A stretch of DNA of 51,098 bases from Exiguobacterium alkaliphilum 12/1 (GTDB lineage: Bacteria; Bacillota; Bacilli; Exiguobacteriales; Exiguobacteriaceae): assembly GCF_000714435.1 (NCBI RefSeq), contig NZ_JJMW01000017.1, positions 1-51,098 on the forward strand, written 5' to 3'. Both the position numbers and the translations under genes were made by a program. Shown piece by piece: positions 24,034-32,501 of the stretch. The notes beneath the pieces were generated by a model. It saw only the letters and a program-made list of their open reading frames with translations. It was not told where the DNA came from and ran no database searches. Positions within the stretch are counted from its first letter, which is position 1. Each line of letters starts with the position of its first letter.

Positions 24034-25034
24034 TTGATGCGACCTCCTAACGCGTCGGCAGCATCGAGCCGACGAAGTGTCTGTAACGGTAACACCGTAC
24101 CGAGTAACGAGATGATGAGGAAGAGGGTGCTATAAAATGCCACGTTCGACCATTCGAACTGGAACGGGACCGCTTCGGGTACGACACGCGTCATAAGCAA
24201 GGTCACGAGCATCGCGATGGTACTCGCTGCAACGACCGTGACGAGCACTTGCCAGACAAGCGCCGCACCGATCGTCCGTGACCGAATCCCGATCGCTTTC
24301 AAGATGCCGAGTTGCGGTAGTTTCTGTAACGTCACCATATAAAAGAATGCGGTCAGGATGAACGCCCCGATGATGAGGAGGAACGCACGCATCATATCGA
24401 ACGTCCCTTGCTCGGCGGAATAACCGGGCACAGATTCGATGATATCTTGTTTCGAATGACGAGTGAGCGATGTGACCTCGTCTCCGAGCCAAGCTGAGAC
24501 GTAAGTCGGCCCGCCCGCGGTCTGTTGATACGCGTCCCACGTCTCCATCGTCGTCCAGACGACGGGGCCGTGGCTGAATCGTCCGTCTGTCACACCGATA
24601 ATCGTGAAACGGTACCCACTGACGAAGTCCTCGACCGTATCGCCGACCGCATACGTCTGTAAAAAGCTAGGGTCGACGAGCACTTCTCCGACAGAAAGAT
24701 CGAGTGTCGGCCCGATGGTTGAGTCTGTCGGCAAGGCGAACAACGTCGCATCTTGCTTCGTTCCGTTCACGAACGTGAGCGGTTTCACGGCGAGCGGGGT
24801 CACCGCGTCGATTGGCGTCTCTTCGATGAATGAACGCGTCAACTGTCCGTCCGCGTCGTCTGTCAGTTGGAACGTGTCAATGTCGAGTTCGCGCACGCTT
24901 GCCCCGTTGTCATAGGCGAGCCCGTCCGCGAGCCCGGTGATTAGTGTCGTCAACAAGACGATTGCGAGTGTGATCAGGAGGATGAGTCCGTACTGACCAC
25001 GTTTTCGCCACATTTCTTTTAGTCCGAGTGTCAT
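24030..25034 (-). CDS. hrtB: HrtB-like heme exporter permease (MacB/FtsX fold)
   Basis: A 334-residue permease with one membrane segment at residues 15-35, a long extracytoplasmic domain (about 40-215), then three membrane segments near the C-terminus containing LQKLPQLGILKAIGIRSRTIGAALVWQ, the FtsX-type coupling loop. This is the layout of HrtB/DevC, which removes toxic heme from the membrane. The start has GGAGG at ten bases, within a hairpin. A direct repeat like the HssR site lies just upstream. Confidence 0.88.
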   Translation of the reverse strand: MTLGLKEMWRKRGQYGLILLITLAIVLLTTLITGLADGLAYDNGASVRELDIDTFQLTDDADGQLTRSFIEETPIDAVTPLAVKPLTFVNGTKQDATLFALPTDSTIGPTLDLSVGEVLVDPSFLQTYAVGDTVEDFVSGYRFTIIGVTDGRFSHGPVVWTTMETWDAYQQTAGGPTYVSAWLGDEVTSLTRHSKQDIIESVPGYSAEQGTFDMMRAFLLIIGAFILTAFFYMVTLQKLPQLGILKAIGIRSRTIGAALVWQVLVTVVAASTIAMLVTLLMTRVVPEAVPFQFEWSNVAFYSTLFLIISLLGTVLPLQTLRRLDAADALGGRIK

Positions 25035-25047
25035 TATAAAAAGCCTC

Positions 25048-25065
25048 CTTCATGTCGATGAAGGA
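25048..25065 (-). promoter_or_regulatory. Hairpin over the hrtB ribosome binding site
   Basis: Minus-strand CCTTCAT-CGAC-ATGAAGG, whose 3' arm contains the AAGG of the AAGGAGG site. The mRNA could hide the site; no T-run follows, so it is not a terminator. Confidence 0.45.
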
Positions 25066-25098
25066 AGCATACCGAACGAATATGAACGGAACATGAAC
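25066..25098 (-). promoter_or_regulatory. HssR-type direct repeat and -10 box of hrtBA
   Basis: On the minus strand GTTCATGTT (25090-25098), two bases, then GTTCATATT (25079-25087), and seven bases later TATGCT (25066-25071). The repeat spacing and sequence are like the direct repeat that HssR binds ahead of hrtAB in Staphylococcus, as I recall it. It gives hrtBA its own heme-inducible promoter. Confidence 0.75.
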
Positions 25099-25101
25099 AC
25101 G

Positions 25102-26454
25102 TCACAGTTGAATCGTGAACGTCGTCCCCGATCCGGGCGTGGACTCGACTTGAATCGTGCCGCCGTGCAAGCTGACGATGTCGTGGACGATCGAGAGTCC
25201 GAGCCCGGTCCCGGCCGTCCCACGTGACGCGTCACCTTGGAAGAAACGTTCGAACAGGTGTGCCCGCGTCACGTCATCCATCCCGTGCCCATCGTCTGAG
25301 ACGATGATTGTGACACGTTCGTCTCGTTTCAACTTGATTCGGATGGTCCCGCCTTCGCGCGAGGCGTGAATCGCGTTTTGAAGCAAGTTCATCCACACTT
25401 GCGCCAGCAAGATGGGGTCACCTTTCACTGTCATGTCGTCGAGGTCGGTGACGACGGCGATCCCTTTTTGGTCGAGTTGGAACGAGAGCCCGCGAATCAC
25501 GTCTTCGATTGACGTGGTGAGCAGAACATCTTGCTCGAGCGAGATGTCGGCCTCGTCGAGCCTGGCGAGCAGGAGCAGTTGTCTTGTCAACGACGACAGC
25601 CGCGTCGTTTCGTCACGGATGATTTCAGCGTACGGTCGGGCCTTCTCGTCGGTCAACTCGACGAGCGTCGAGGCGTAGCCGGTTAACGACGTGAGCGGGG
25701 ACTGGAACTCGTGCGAGACGTTGGAGACGAAACGTCGTCTTGCTTGTTCGGACGTCTCAATCGTCCGGGCCATCTCGTCAAACCGGCGAGCGAGGACGCC
25801 AATCTCGTCGGAACGCTCGAGCGGCAAGTCGCGCGGTGTCTTTCTAGAGGCGACCGATGCCGTCGCGTCGGTCAACGATTTGACGGGCTTGACGATCGAA
25901 CGTGTCGCGACGGCGATCAAGAGAAATGCGAGTCCGGTCAAGAGGGCGAAGAACAACCCGACGAATAGATGCAACTCTCGGATTTGAGCCGATAAGTCCG
26001 GCCGTATAAAGACGGCGTCGACACCGTCCGGGCCTTCTAGTGGAAACCCGTACGTATTGACGACTTCATTGTCGAACAGTCCGAGCAAAAACAAATGGAA
26101 CGGGTAGTCGCGCATCCCTTCATAGACGGTTCCTTCCCGTACCGAGGTGACGGTCCGCTCATCGATTGACTCGTCGCGGAACGAGCCACCGTACCGCATG
26201 ACCCGACCGTCGGCTTTGACGACGTGGAGCTGATACCCGGTGCGGGCGAGGAACGTATAGAGGGCGGACTCGTCCTGGTCTGTATGATTCGAGAAGTAGC
26301 CGACGGCGGTGCTCGCCGCCTCGCTTGTCTTCTCACTATAGGTCGGTTGCCACCATGTATAGTACGCGACGTTGCTGACGAGCAGGGCGATCGCGCCGGA
26401 GAGAAGTAAAATCATAAACACGGTCAAGACGATGCGCGTATAAAGGGTCCTCAT
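25102..26454 (-). CDS. hssS: HssS-like heme sensor histidine kinase
   Basis: A 450-residue membrane kinase. Segments near residues 8-30 and 162-183 flank a 130-residue extracellular sensor whose sequence (FRDESI, GTVYEGMRDYPFHLFLLGLFDNEVVNTYG, AVFIRPDLS) lines up with HssS of Staphylococcus. HAMP follows (about 184-235), then the H-box FVSNVSHEFQSPLTS with His248, the N-box NLLQNAIHA, G1 DDGHGMD and G2 GTGLGLSIV. It overlaps the hssR stop by four bases. It would phosphorylate HssR upon heme stress. Confidence 0.9.
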   Translation of the reverse strand: MRTLYTRIVLTVFMILLLSGAIALLVSNVAYYTWWQPTYSEKTSEAASTAVGYFSNHTDQDESALYTFLARTGYQLHVVKADGRVMRYGGSFRDESIDERTVTSVREGTVYEGMRDYPFHLFLLGLFDNEVVNTYGFPLEGPDGVDAVFIRPDLSAQIRELHLFVGLFFALLTGLAFLLIAVATRSIVKPVKSLTDATASVASRKTPRDLPLERSDEIGVLARRFDEMARTIETSEQARRRFVSNVSHEFQSPLTSLTGYASTLVELTDEKARPYAEIIRDETTRLSSLTRQLLLLARLDEADISLEQDVLLTTSIEDVIRGLSFQLDQKGIAVVTDLDDMTVKGDPILLAQVWMNLLQNAIHASREGGTIRIKLKRDERVTIIVSDDGHGMDDVTRAHLFERFFQGDASRGTAGTGLGLSIVHDIVSLHGGTIQVESTPGSGTTFTIQL

Positions 26455-27116
26455 TCGATCACCTCGAACGTATAACCGACCCCGCGCACGGTCCGAATCG
26501 AGACGACGTCACTTCGTAAACGGGTCCGCAGCCGTTTGATGTGGACGTCCACGGTCCGGTCGTCGCCGTCGAAATCGAGCCCCCAGACGTGTTCGATCAG
26601 CTCTTCCCGGCTGAACACGCGGCTCGGGAAGGCGGCGAGCTGATAGAGCAGCTCGAACTCACGTTTCGGCAGATGGATCGTCTCGCCGGACAGCTCGACC
26701 CGATAGTGGCGTAAGTCGAGCGAGAGCGGGCCGGCGTGAATCGAGCTCGCGGCCGTCCGTTCGTATCGTTTCGAGATCGCCTGTAGACGGAACAACAGTT
26801 CATCCGGAATGAACGGTTTCGTCATATAGTCGTCGGCGCCGTGTTCGAACCCAATCCGTTTGTCGTCCCATTCACCGAGCGCGGTCAATAAGATGACAGG
26901 GATGTCGAGCGTCGCCTTCATCCGGCGGCACAGTTCCCGTCCATCCATACCCGGTAACAGGATATCGATGACGGCCGCGTCCGGCGGGTCGGCCATGAAC
27001 GCTGCTTCGGCCGTAAACGGGTCCGTGACGAGCATCGTCCCGTGCCCGGCGCGGCGAAGGGTCTCGTCGACTAGACGGAGGATATGTTCATCGTCTTCAA
27101 CAATCATAATCTGCAT
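26451..27116 (-). CDS. hssR: HssR-like OmpR/PhoB response regulator
   Basis: A 221-residue regulator with an N-terminal receiver (acidic VEDDEH, phospho-acceptor Asp in AAVIDILLPGMDG, Lys in YMTKPF) and a C-terminal winged helix (LSLDLRHYRVELSG...VDVHIKRLRTRLRSD...RTVRGVGYTFE). It begins the hssR-hssS pair with AAGGA before the ATG. By neighbour content it controls hrtBA through the repeat at 25079-25098. No strong promoter is visible in the 66 bases upstream. Confidence 0.9.
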   Translation of the reverse strand: MQIMIVEDDEHILRLVDETLRRAGHGTMLVTDPFTAEAAFMADPPDAAVIDILLPGMDGRELCRRMKATLDIPVILLTALGEWDDKRIGFEHGADDYMTKPFIPDELLFRLQAISKRYERTAASSIHAGPLSLDLRHYRVELSGETIHLPKREFELLYQLAAFPSRVFSREELIEHVWGLDFDGDDRTVDVHIKRLRTRLRSDVVSIRTVRGVGYTFEVIE

Positions 27117-27140
27117 TGGTCTCGTCCTTTCTATCCGTAC

Positions 27141-27170
27141 AAAAAACGGCAGCGGCCAACGCCGTTACCG
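27141..27170 (-). terminator. Terminator of the 295-residue gene
   Basis: AACGGC/GCCGTT hairpin read on the minus strand into TTTTTTG. It separates the upstream gene from hssR. Confidence 0.7.
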
Positions 27171-27182
27171 TCTCATTCGTTG

Positions 27183-28070
27183 TCAAGTCGTGCCCAAGTT
27201 ACCGTGAAGTGCGCGCATCGCTCGCAAGAAGGCGTCCTTGAAGTATTTGTCTTCTTGCGTCTCAAGTGTCTCAATCGCGGTCTTGTCCCCGGTGCTCGCC
27301 TTGACGAGCAAATTGATGAAAGCGCCCCAACGCTTCACGTGCTCTGGCTTCGGATGGTTCATCGCGGTCGTCAACGTGAACCAGTACGGCTTGTCCCGGC
27401 GCTGCAACGTGGCGATCAGTTGTTTCGCCGCTTTCGCCTCGTCCTCGGTCGGCAGTGTCGCCGTGGCGAACCAACCGATGAGCGAAGCGCTCATCGATTC
27501 AAGCGATTCGCGCAACGCCGGATCAATCGCTTGGCGGCCGAAATCGGTCAAGTTGACGAAGACGAGCCGGTCTTTCAAGTCCATATGGGTGATCCACCCG
27601 CTCGCCGCTTTTAGTTTTTCTTTGTCTTTCGACTGGGCCTTGAACGTGAACCCGTTCTGTTTGCCGATATAAATCCGGAACTGCCCGCGGTCGACGTGCT
27701 TGTCGACTTTGAACTCGACGTCTTGCCCGACTTGATACGGCTGATTCTTCTTGTTCAGCGTCTGCCCTTTTTTCAGCTCGGGCCGGCGGACGATATAACG
27801 GAGTGCCTCCTGTTCGGTCCGGTCGTCGAGCGTCCATAGGTTGTGGGGCGTCACGTTCTTGAACCGGTGGCGCCGGACGTAAATGTATTGGTCGAGTGCG
27901 TCAATCGCATCGGCGACCGTACGCTTCCCTGATAAATAGTCGTCCGCGATGTCGCGTAACGTGAGCGATTCGAGACGGTCGATGTGACCGTTGTACGGGA
28001 CGGTCCCGATCACGAACAAGGCCGTCGCGATCAGCTCGCTTTCTCGTGGGGTCAAAGGACGTTTAGCCAT
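27183..28070 (-). CDS. Hypothetical protein, 295 residues
   Basis: A basic soluble protein without a motif I can name. The first 100 residues look helical (PLTPRESELIATALFVIGTVPYNGHIDRLESLTLRDIADDYLSGKR), the middle has beta character with many lysines (FKVDKHVDRGQFRIYIGKQNGF), and the end is helical. No signal peptide is seen. The start follows GAGGAAG. An extended -10, TGCTATACT (minus strand, 28103-28110), lies upstream. It ends with its own terminator, so it seems to be a single-gene unit beside hssRS. Confidence 0.7.
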   Translation of the reverse strand: MAKRPLTPRESELIATALFVIGTVPYNGHIDRLESLTLRDIADDYLSGKRTVADAIDALDQYIYVRRHRFKNVTPHNLWTLDDRTEQEALRYIVRRPELKKGQTLNKKNQPYQVGQDVEFKVDKHVDRGQFRIYIGKQNGFTFKAQSKDKEKLKAASGWITHMDLKDRLVFVNLTDFGRQAIDPALRESLESMSASLIGWFATATLPTEDEAKAAKQLIATLQRRDKPYWFTLTTAMNHPKPEHVKRWGAFINLLVKASTGDKTAIETLETQEDKYFKDAFLRAMRALHGNLGTT

Positions 28071-28102
28071 GGTGCACTTCCTCTCTACGGTCGTATACGT
28101 CT

Positions 28103-28110
28103 AGTATAGC
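28103..28110 (-). promoter_or_regulatory. Extended -10 promoter element
   Basis: Minus-strand TGC-TATACT-like sequence 33 bases ahead of the 295-residue gene; no good -35, as is usual for extended -10 promoters. Confidence 0.45.
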
Positions 28111-28242
28111 AAAAACCGTTTTCTTCATGTAGATTGAATGAACCGAATGGAAAATTTGTACAGGCTGACAGGATTTCGGCGCATTTCTCCGAATATTTGT
28201 TAAGATAGAGTTAACAATGGGATGTGGAGACGAGGTGATGAG

Positions 28243-28650
28243 ATGAAGCTGTCGATTGAGTCTGGCGACTATATCGTCTTAATCGAGATCAATAAAGAAG
28301 TGTTGAAGTGTACGTCACTCGAAGAGGCGACGTTCGCAGAGCGGGACCGCTATGAACTCGTCGGCCGGATGAGCGAGCGGTTGCCTGCCGAAGTGATCGT
28401 CCCGTCCGTCATCGACTATATCCGGTTCGGAAGCGGGTACATCGGGGACACGATCATCTGGAACAAAGAGACGGAATCGTTCTTCTGCCAACAGTTCGAG
28501 ACGATTGACGGGTCGCCTCTCGGAGAGGACTTGGAAGGGTTCACCCCGGACCCGTATCGCACGGAGCTGGCACGGTATTATACGTATTTGACGATCGGAA
28601 AAATCGTCGACTTCGAGATGGAGCATCCCGACAAACTTGACTATTGGTGA
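28243..28650 (+). CDS. Hypothetical protein, 135 residues
   Basis: A small acidic cytosolic protein (MKLSIESGDYIVLIEINKEV...) with a beta-rich start and helical end. No family is recognised and no catalytic pattern stands out. ATG 28243 follows GAGGTGA at eight bases. An in-frame ATG at 28222 lacks such a site. It reads in the same direction as the subtilase gene but is separated from it by about 105 bases holding an A/T-rich imperfect repeat. Confidence 0.65.
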   Translation: MKLSIESGDYIVLIEINKEVLKCTSLEEATFAERDRYELVGRMSERLPAEVIVPSVIDYIRFGSGYIGDTIIWNKETESFFCQQFETIDGSPLGEDLEGFTPDPYRTELARYYTYLTIGKIVDFEMEHPDKLDYW

Positions 28651-28755
28651 ACTGTCGGAAAAATGTCATACTCTTTTTTTATGAAAAAAGGGAAATCGTA
28701 TCGTAAATTTGAGATAATGGTCCCATCTTATGAAGTGTGAATGGAGCGTAAGGCG

Positions 28756-30213
28756 ATGAAGAAAATGATTTTACTGACGGCGTTGGCATTACTCGTCCCG
28801 ACGACAGCCGGGGCCGCCAAACCTGTCATCTTGGAGAAACACGGCTACGTCGTCGCGGAGCCGCGCGTCGGAAACCAATATTACATCAAACAGACCGGGA
28901 CCGACTTGACGTGGAACACGACGAGAGGGTCGGGCGATATCGTCGTCGCGCTCATCGACTCATCGGCCGACCGTAGCCATCGGGAGCTGTTGAACGTGCC
29001 GCGTGTCGTCAACTCGATGAAAGGGCCGTATAGTGTCGACTATCACGGTACGCACACGGCCGGCATCATGTCAGGCCTTCACAACAAGTACGGTATCGCC
29101 GGTCTCGCCCCGAACGTCCGCTATCACTTCTATAACGTCTTTTATGGGAGAAACTCAGAGTTCACGGATTCCTGGACCGTCGCCAAAGCCGTCGATACGG
29201 CGGTCGCGAAAGGGGCGACGATCATCAACTTGTCGCTCGGCGGCCAAGACTACGACCGGGTGCTGGCCGATTCGATTAAACGGGCCCGGGCGAAAGGTGT
29301 CGTCATCGTCGCCTCGTCTGGCAATGACGGCGCGACGAAAGTCTCGTTCCCGGCCAATATGAAAGAAGTCATCGCCGTCGGTGCCGTCGATTCGAGACAT
29401 CGGCTCGCCGCGTTCTCGAACATGGACAGCCAAGTGAAGGTCGTCGCACCGGGTGTGAACGTCCTATCGCTCGGCTTGAAGAACAGTTTTATCTTTATGG
29501 ATGGGACGTCGATGGCCGCGCCGATGGTGACGTCGGGAATCGCGCTCGTCAAATCGGTCAACCCGTTTCTGACACCGACCGACATCGACGGGTTGATTCA
29601 AAAGATGCCGCGCGTGAGCGGGAAGTCGTATACGGAACTGAACACGAAACGGTTGCTTGATGCGACCCCGCGCCCGGTAAGCGTGTCTGCTCCGGCGACA
29701 TTGACGAATCGATACGTCCAAGAAGCCAAACTCTCCGTCATGAACCGCCCGAACTTGAAGACGACGTACACGCTCTATCAAGGCACGCGCAAAGTGAAGA
29801 CGCTCCCGGCGAACGGGGGAGCGTTCACGATGTACGCCGGCGGCGACTGGTTGCCGAGTGGTCAATATCGGCTAACGGCCGTCGTGACGGATGGAAAGTA
29901 TAAGCGCACGTCGAGCCGAAACGTCACGTATGTCAATCCAGTTAAAACGAATGTGACGGTGAAGGCGACCGACGAGGCGACGTTCTCGGTGACGACGACA
30001 CGTAAAGGCACGGTCACCATTCTCGACGCGAGCGGCAAGACCGTGTACGAAGCGCTCCATGTTCCGGGCACGTTCCCGGTCCGCGGCGATACGACCAATA
30101 AATTGACGGTCATCCTGAAACCGACTGACCTCACCGAACGCATCGTCTCGACGACATTCACACCGCCACCGCCACCACCAGAAGAGGCGACGGAAACGAT
30201 TGAAGCAACATAA
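28756..30213 (+). CDS. Secreted subtilisin-like serine protease (S8) with C-terminal beta domain
   Basis: A 485-residue export protein. A signal peptide (MKKMILLTALALLVPTTAGAAK) precedes an S8 domain with the Asp in VALIDSSADRSH, His in YHGTHTAGIMSG, Asn in ASSGNDG and Ser in GTSMAAPM. There is no long inhibitory propeptide, which is unusual for a secreted subtilase. Residues from about 305 form two beta-rich modules, and the protein ends in a PPPPPPEE stretch with no anchor. Start: ATG 28756 has GGAG nine bases before; ATG 28741 is also possible and would lengthen the n-region. Confidence 0.9.
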   Translation: MKKMILLTALALLVPTTAGAAKPVILEKHGYVVAEPRVGNQYYIKQTGTDLTWNTTRGSGDIVVALIDSSADRSHRELLNVPRVVNSMKGPYSVDYHGTHTAGIMSGLHNKYGIAGLAPNVRYHFYNVFYGRNSEFTDSWTVAKAVDTAVAKGATIINLSLGGQDYDRVLADSIKRARAKGVVIVASSGNDGATKVSFPANMKEVIAVGAVDSRHRLAAFSNMDSQVKVVAPGVNVLSLGLKNSFIFMDGTSMAAPMVTSGIALVKSVNPFLTPTDIDGLIQKMPRVSGKSYTELNTKRLLDATPRPVSVSAPATLTNRYVQEAKLSVMNRPNLKTTYTLYQGTRKVKTLPANGGAFTMYAGGDWLPSGQYRLTAVVTDGKYKRTSSRNVTYVNPVKTNVTVKATDEATFSVTTTRKGTVTILDASGKTVYEALHVPGTFPVRGDTTNKLTVILKPTDLTERIVSTTFTPPPPPPEEATETIEAT

Positions 30214-30214
30214 A

Positions 30215-30256
30215 AAACCACCACCTGGTCCGACACGTCGCACTTGGTGGTGGTTT
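30215..30256. terminator. Bidirectional terminator
   Basis: AAACCACCACC/GGTGGTGGTTT stem between the protease gene and the convergent 134-residue gene. Confidence 0.8.
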
Positions 30257-30262
30257 CATATA

Positions 30263-30667
30263 TTAGTCGATGGTAATGGGCTCACCAATCCAACGAATGC
30301 TCGCTTCTAGCACGTTCCCGTTATCATCGATATGTTCAAAACTTAACTTCCCGTCGGCGATGATGTCGCACAAGCCGGCGCGGACGAGATCGCTCCAAGC
30401 ACGACGCGTCTGAATCGATGCATCATACATCGGAATCGATTCAGGGAAACGTTCATGGAGATGGGCCAAGTTGTGATGATCGAAATGATACGGCCGCTTA
30501 GACATCTCATTCGGTGCTTTAATGTCGAACGGCTCGAACCCTTGGACGAGTCGATTTTTACGATAGAAGGCGAAGACGCCGTTGTTCAGGTGGAGCGCTT
30601 TAATGTCATCGATTTCAATCACATAGGTCAGCCGTTGAATCCAACCGTTCTTTGCATCTTGACGCAT
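30263..30667 (-). CDS. Hypothetical protein, 134 residues
   Basis: A soluble protein (MRQDAKNGWIQRLTYVIEIDDIKALHLNNG...) with alternating beta segments, then DHHNLAHLHERFPESIP and a C-terminal DDNGNVLEASIRW strand. No family is recognised. ATG 30667 follows AAGGAGG. It is divergent from rnpB, whose promoter begins about 75 bases away. Confidence 0.62.
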   Translation of the reverse strand: MRQDAKNGWIQRLTYVIEIDDIKALHLNNGVFAFYRKNRLVQGFEPFDIKAPNEMSKRPYHFDHHNLAHLHERFPESIPMYDASIQTRRAWSDLVRAGLCDIIADGKLSFEHIDDNGNVLEASIRWIGEPITID

Positions 30668-30743
30668 CAAAATCCCTCCTTGTTCAATGGAACACGCCTT
30701 ATTTTAGCGCTGACGGCCATGAAAATCAAGTTCAGGTTGTCGG

Positions 30744-30772
30744 TTGTCAACGAGACGTTTATCGGCTACAAT
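30744..30772 (+). promoter_or_regulatory. Promoter of rnpB
   Basis: TTGTCA (30744-30749), a 17-base spacer and TACAAT (30767-30772), ending five bases before the RNA. Confidence 0.78.
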
Positions 30773-30776
30773 GATT

Positions 30777-31170
30777 GAGGTGACTATGAGGTCTGGACAA
30801 TCGCGGGGCGCAAGCTTTGAGGAAAGTCCATGCTCGCACAGCCTGTGATGGCTGTAGTGATCGTGCTACACGAAACGATAAGTGTAGGCAACGCAAGTTG
30901 ACGGCAGAAGAAGCACCTAAGTCCTCGGATATGGTGCAAGCTTCTTGAAAGTGCCACAGTGACGGAGTCTGTCCGGAAACGGTCAGAGTGGAACGAGGTA
31001 AACCCCACGAGCGAGAAACCCAAACTATGGTAGGGGAACTTCCCGACTGGAACCGAACGGGACGGAAGGCGCCAAACGGCGCAGATAGATGATTGTCACT
31101 CCATCGTGCCAGGGAGACCGCTACGAGCACCGGAGTACAGAACATGGCTTACAGGGCAGCATAGTCTCTC
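30777..31170 (+). ncRNA. rnpB: RNase P RNA, type B
   Basis: The catalytic RNA of RNase P, which trims the 5' leader of tRNAs. Conserved parts are present in order: GAGGAAAGTCCATGCTCGC (P4 5' strand), GAAAGTGCCACAGTGACG, GTGGAACG-GGTAAACCCC, GAGCGAGAAACCCAAA, TTGGTAGGGG-like segment, GATAGATGATTG and ACAGAACATGGCTTACAG (P4 3' strand). The ends pair as P1: GACTATG with CATAGTC. The overall order and loops match the Bacillus-type (B) RNA. In Bacillus ypsC also follows it. Confidence 0.96.
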
Positions 31171-31183
31171 ATTAAACATCGAC

Positions 31184-31219
31184 CAGGAGTTCAAGCAATC
31201 CTACTTGAGCTCCTTTTTA
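31184..31219 (+). terminator. Terminator of rnpB
   Basis: AGGAG-TCAAG/CTTGA-CTCCT hairpin and five T. Confidence 0.88.
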
Positions 31220-31260
31220 CTTGACCATTTTAGGACGAACACATAGAAAGTAGGGATACG

Positions 31261-32424
31261 ATGGCAAAACGTAAATTAATCGCCACCGCAGCGATGGGAA
31301 TTGAGGCGCTCGTCGCCAAAGAAGTGCGCGACCTCGGCTACACGTGCGAAGTCGAGAACGGACGCGTCTATATCGACGCGGAGATGGAAGACATTCCACG
31401 CTTGAACTTGTGGCTCCGGACGGCCGACCGCGTCAAGCTCGTCGTCGCTGAGTTCAGAGCGACGACGTTCACGGAGCTGTTCGACGGTGTCGTCGAATTG
31501 CCGTGGACCGACCTCATGCCGTGGGACGCTCGCTTCATCGTCGACGGCCGCTCGGTCAAATCGAAGCTGTTCTCGATCCGTGACTGTCAAAAGATCACAG
31601 AGAAGGCGATCGTCGACGCGATGCAACGCGGCTATAACAAACCGGGCGAGTGGCTCCCGAAGACGGGCGCCTATTACCCGATCGAAGTCGCCTTATTGAA
31701 AGATGTGGCGACGATCACGATTGACACGTCAGGAGATGCGCTCCACCGTCGGGGCTACCGTGAGCTCCACTCACAGGCACCGCTCAAAGAGACGATGGCC
31801 GCGGCAATGATTCAGCTGACGAACTGGAAGCCGGACATGCCGTTCTATGACGTCTTCACCGGTTCGGGGACGCTCGCCATCGAAGCGGCGCTCATCGGCC
31901 GCAACATCGCACCGGGCCTCAACCGTGAGTTCTGCTCACAAGACTGGCCGTGCGTGCCGAAGAAGGCCTGGTACGAGGCGATTAACGAGGCGAACGAAAA
32001 AGCCGAGTGGGACAAACCGCTCAAAATCTACGGCATCGACCTCGACCCGCGTATGGTCAAGCTCGCCAAAGACAACGCGGAGCTCGCCGACGTCCGTGAC
32101 GCCATCACGTTCGTCCACAGTGACGCGGCCGCGTTGAAGCCGAAAGAAGAGTACGGTGTCATCATCGGGAACCCGCCTTACGGTGAGCGTCTGCAAACCG
32201 AGGACGAGATTATCGACCTGTACGAGCGGATCGGCCGTCAGTTTGATAAGTATCCGGGCTATAGCGTCTACATGTTGACGAGCTATGAGGACTTCGAGAA
32301 GGCGTACGGCCGCCCGGCGACGAAACGCCGCAAGCTGTATAACGGGAATATCGAGACGCAGTATTATCAATACTTCGGGAAGCGTCCGCCGAGACGTCCG
32401 GTCGAAGCGGCCACAGAAGAGTAA
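31261..32424 (+). CDS. ypsC: THUMP-domain RNA methyltransferase (YpsC/RlmL-N type)
   Basis: A 387-residue class I SAM-dependent methyltransferase. An N-terminal ferredoxin-like/THUMP part (residues about 1-155) precedes the catalytic domain, with YDVFTGSGTLAIEAAL (SAM motif I), GIDLDPRM and the catalytic IIGNPPYGER (NPPY, N2-guanine methylation). It is related to the m2G2445 half of RlmL and acts on 23S rRNA. The binding site is weak (TAGGGAT), and the ATG at 31261 begins the conserved MAKRKLIATAAMGIEALV. It stands directly after rnpB. Confidence 0.92.
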   Translation: MAKRKLIATAAMGIEALVAKEVRDLGYTCEVENGRVYIDAEMEDIPRLNLWLRTADRVKLVVAEFRATTFTELFDGVVELPWTDLMPWDARFIVDGRSVKSKLFSIRDCQKITEKAIVDAMQRGYNKPGEWLPKTGAYYPIEVALLKDVATITIDTSGDALHRRGYRELHSQAPLKETMAAAMIQLTNWKPDMPFYDVFTGSGTLAIEAALIGRNIAPGLNREFCSQDWPCVPKKAWYEAINEANEKAEWDKPLKIYGIDLDPRMVKLAKDNAELADVRDAITFVHSDAAALKPKEEYGVIIGNPPYGERLQTEDEIIDLYERIGRQFDKYPGYSVYMLTSYEDFEKAYGRPATKRRKLYNGNIETQYYQYFGKRPPRRPVEAATEE

Positions 32425-32427
32425 TAA

Positions 32428-32478
32428 AAAAACCGCCACATGGGCGGTTCGAGACCGTCGACACGTCGACGGTCTTTT
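32428..32478 (+). terminator. Tandem hairpin terminator of ypsC
   Basis: AACCGCC/GGGCGGTT, then GAGACCGTCGA/TCGACGGTC followed by six T. Confidence 0.85.
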
Positions 32479-32501
32479 TTGTATGTGAGACAGGACGGAC
32501 G

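Noticed and set aside
30759..31145. Open frames within 30759-31145
   Set aside because: This is the RNase P RNA; its conserved structural segments explain the sequence.
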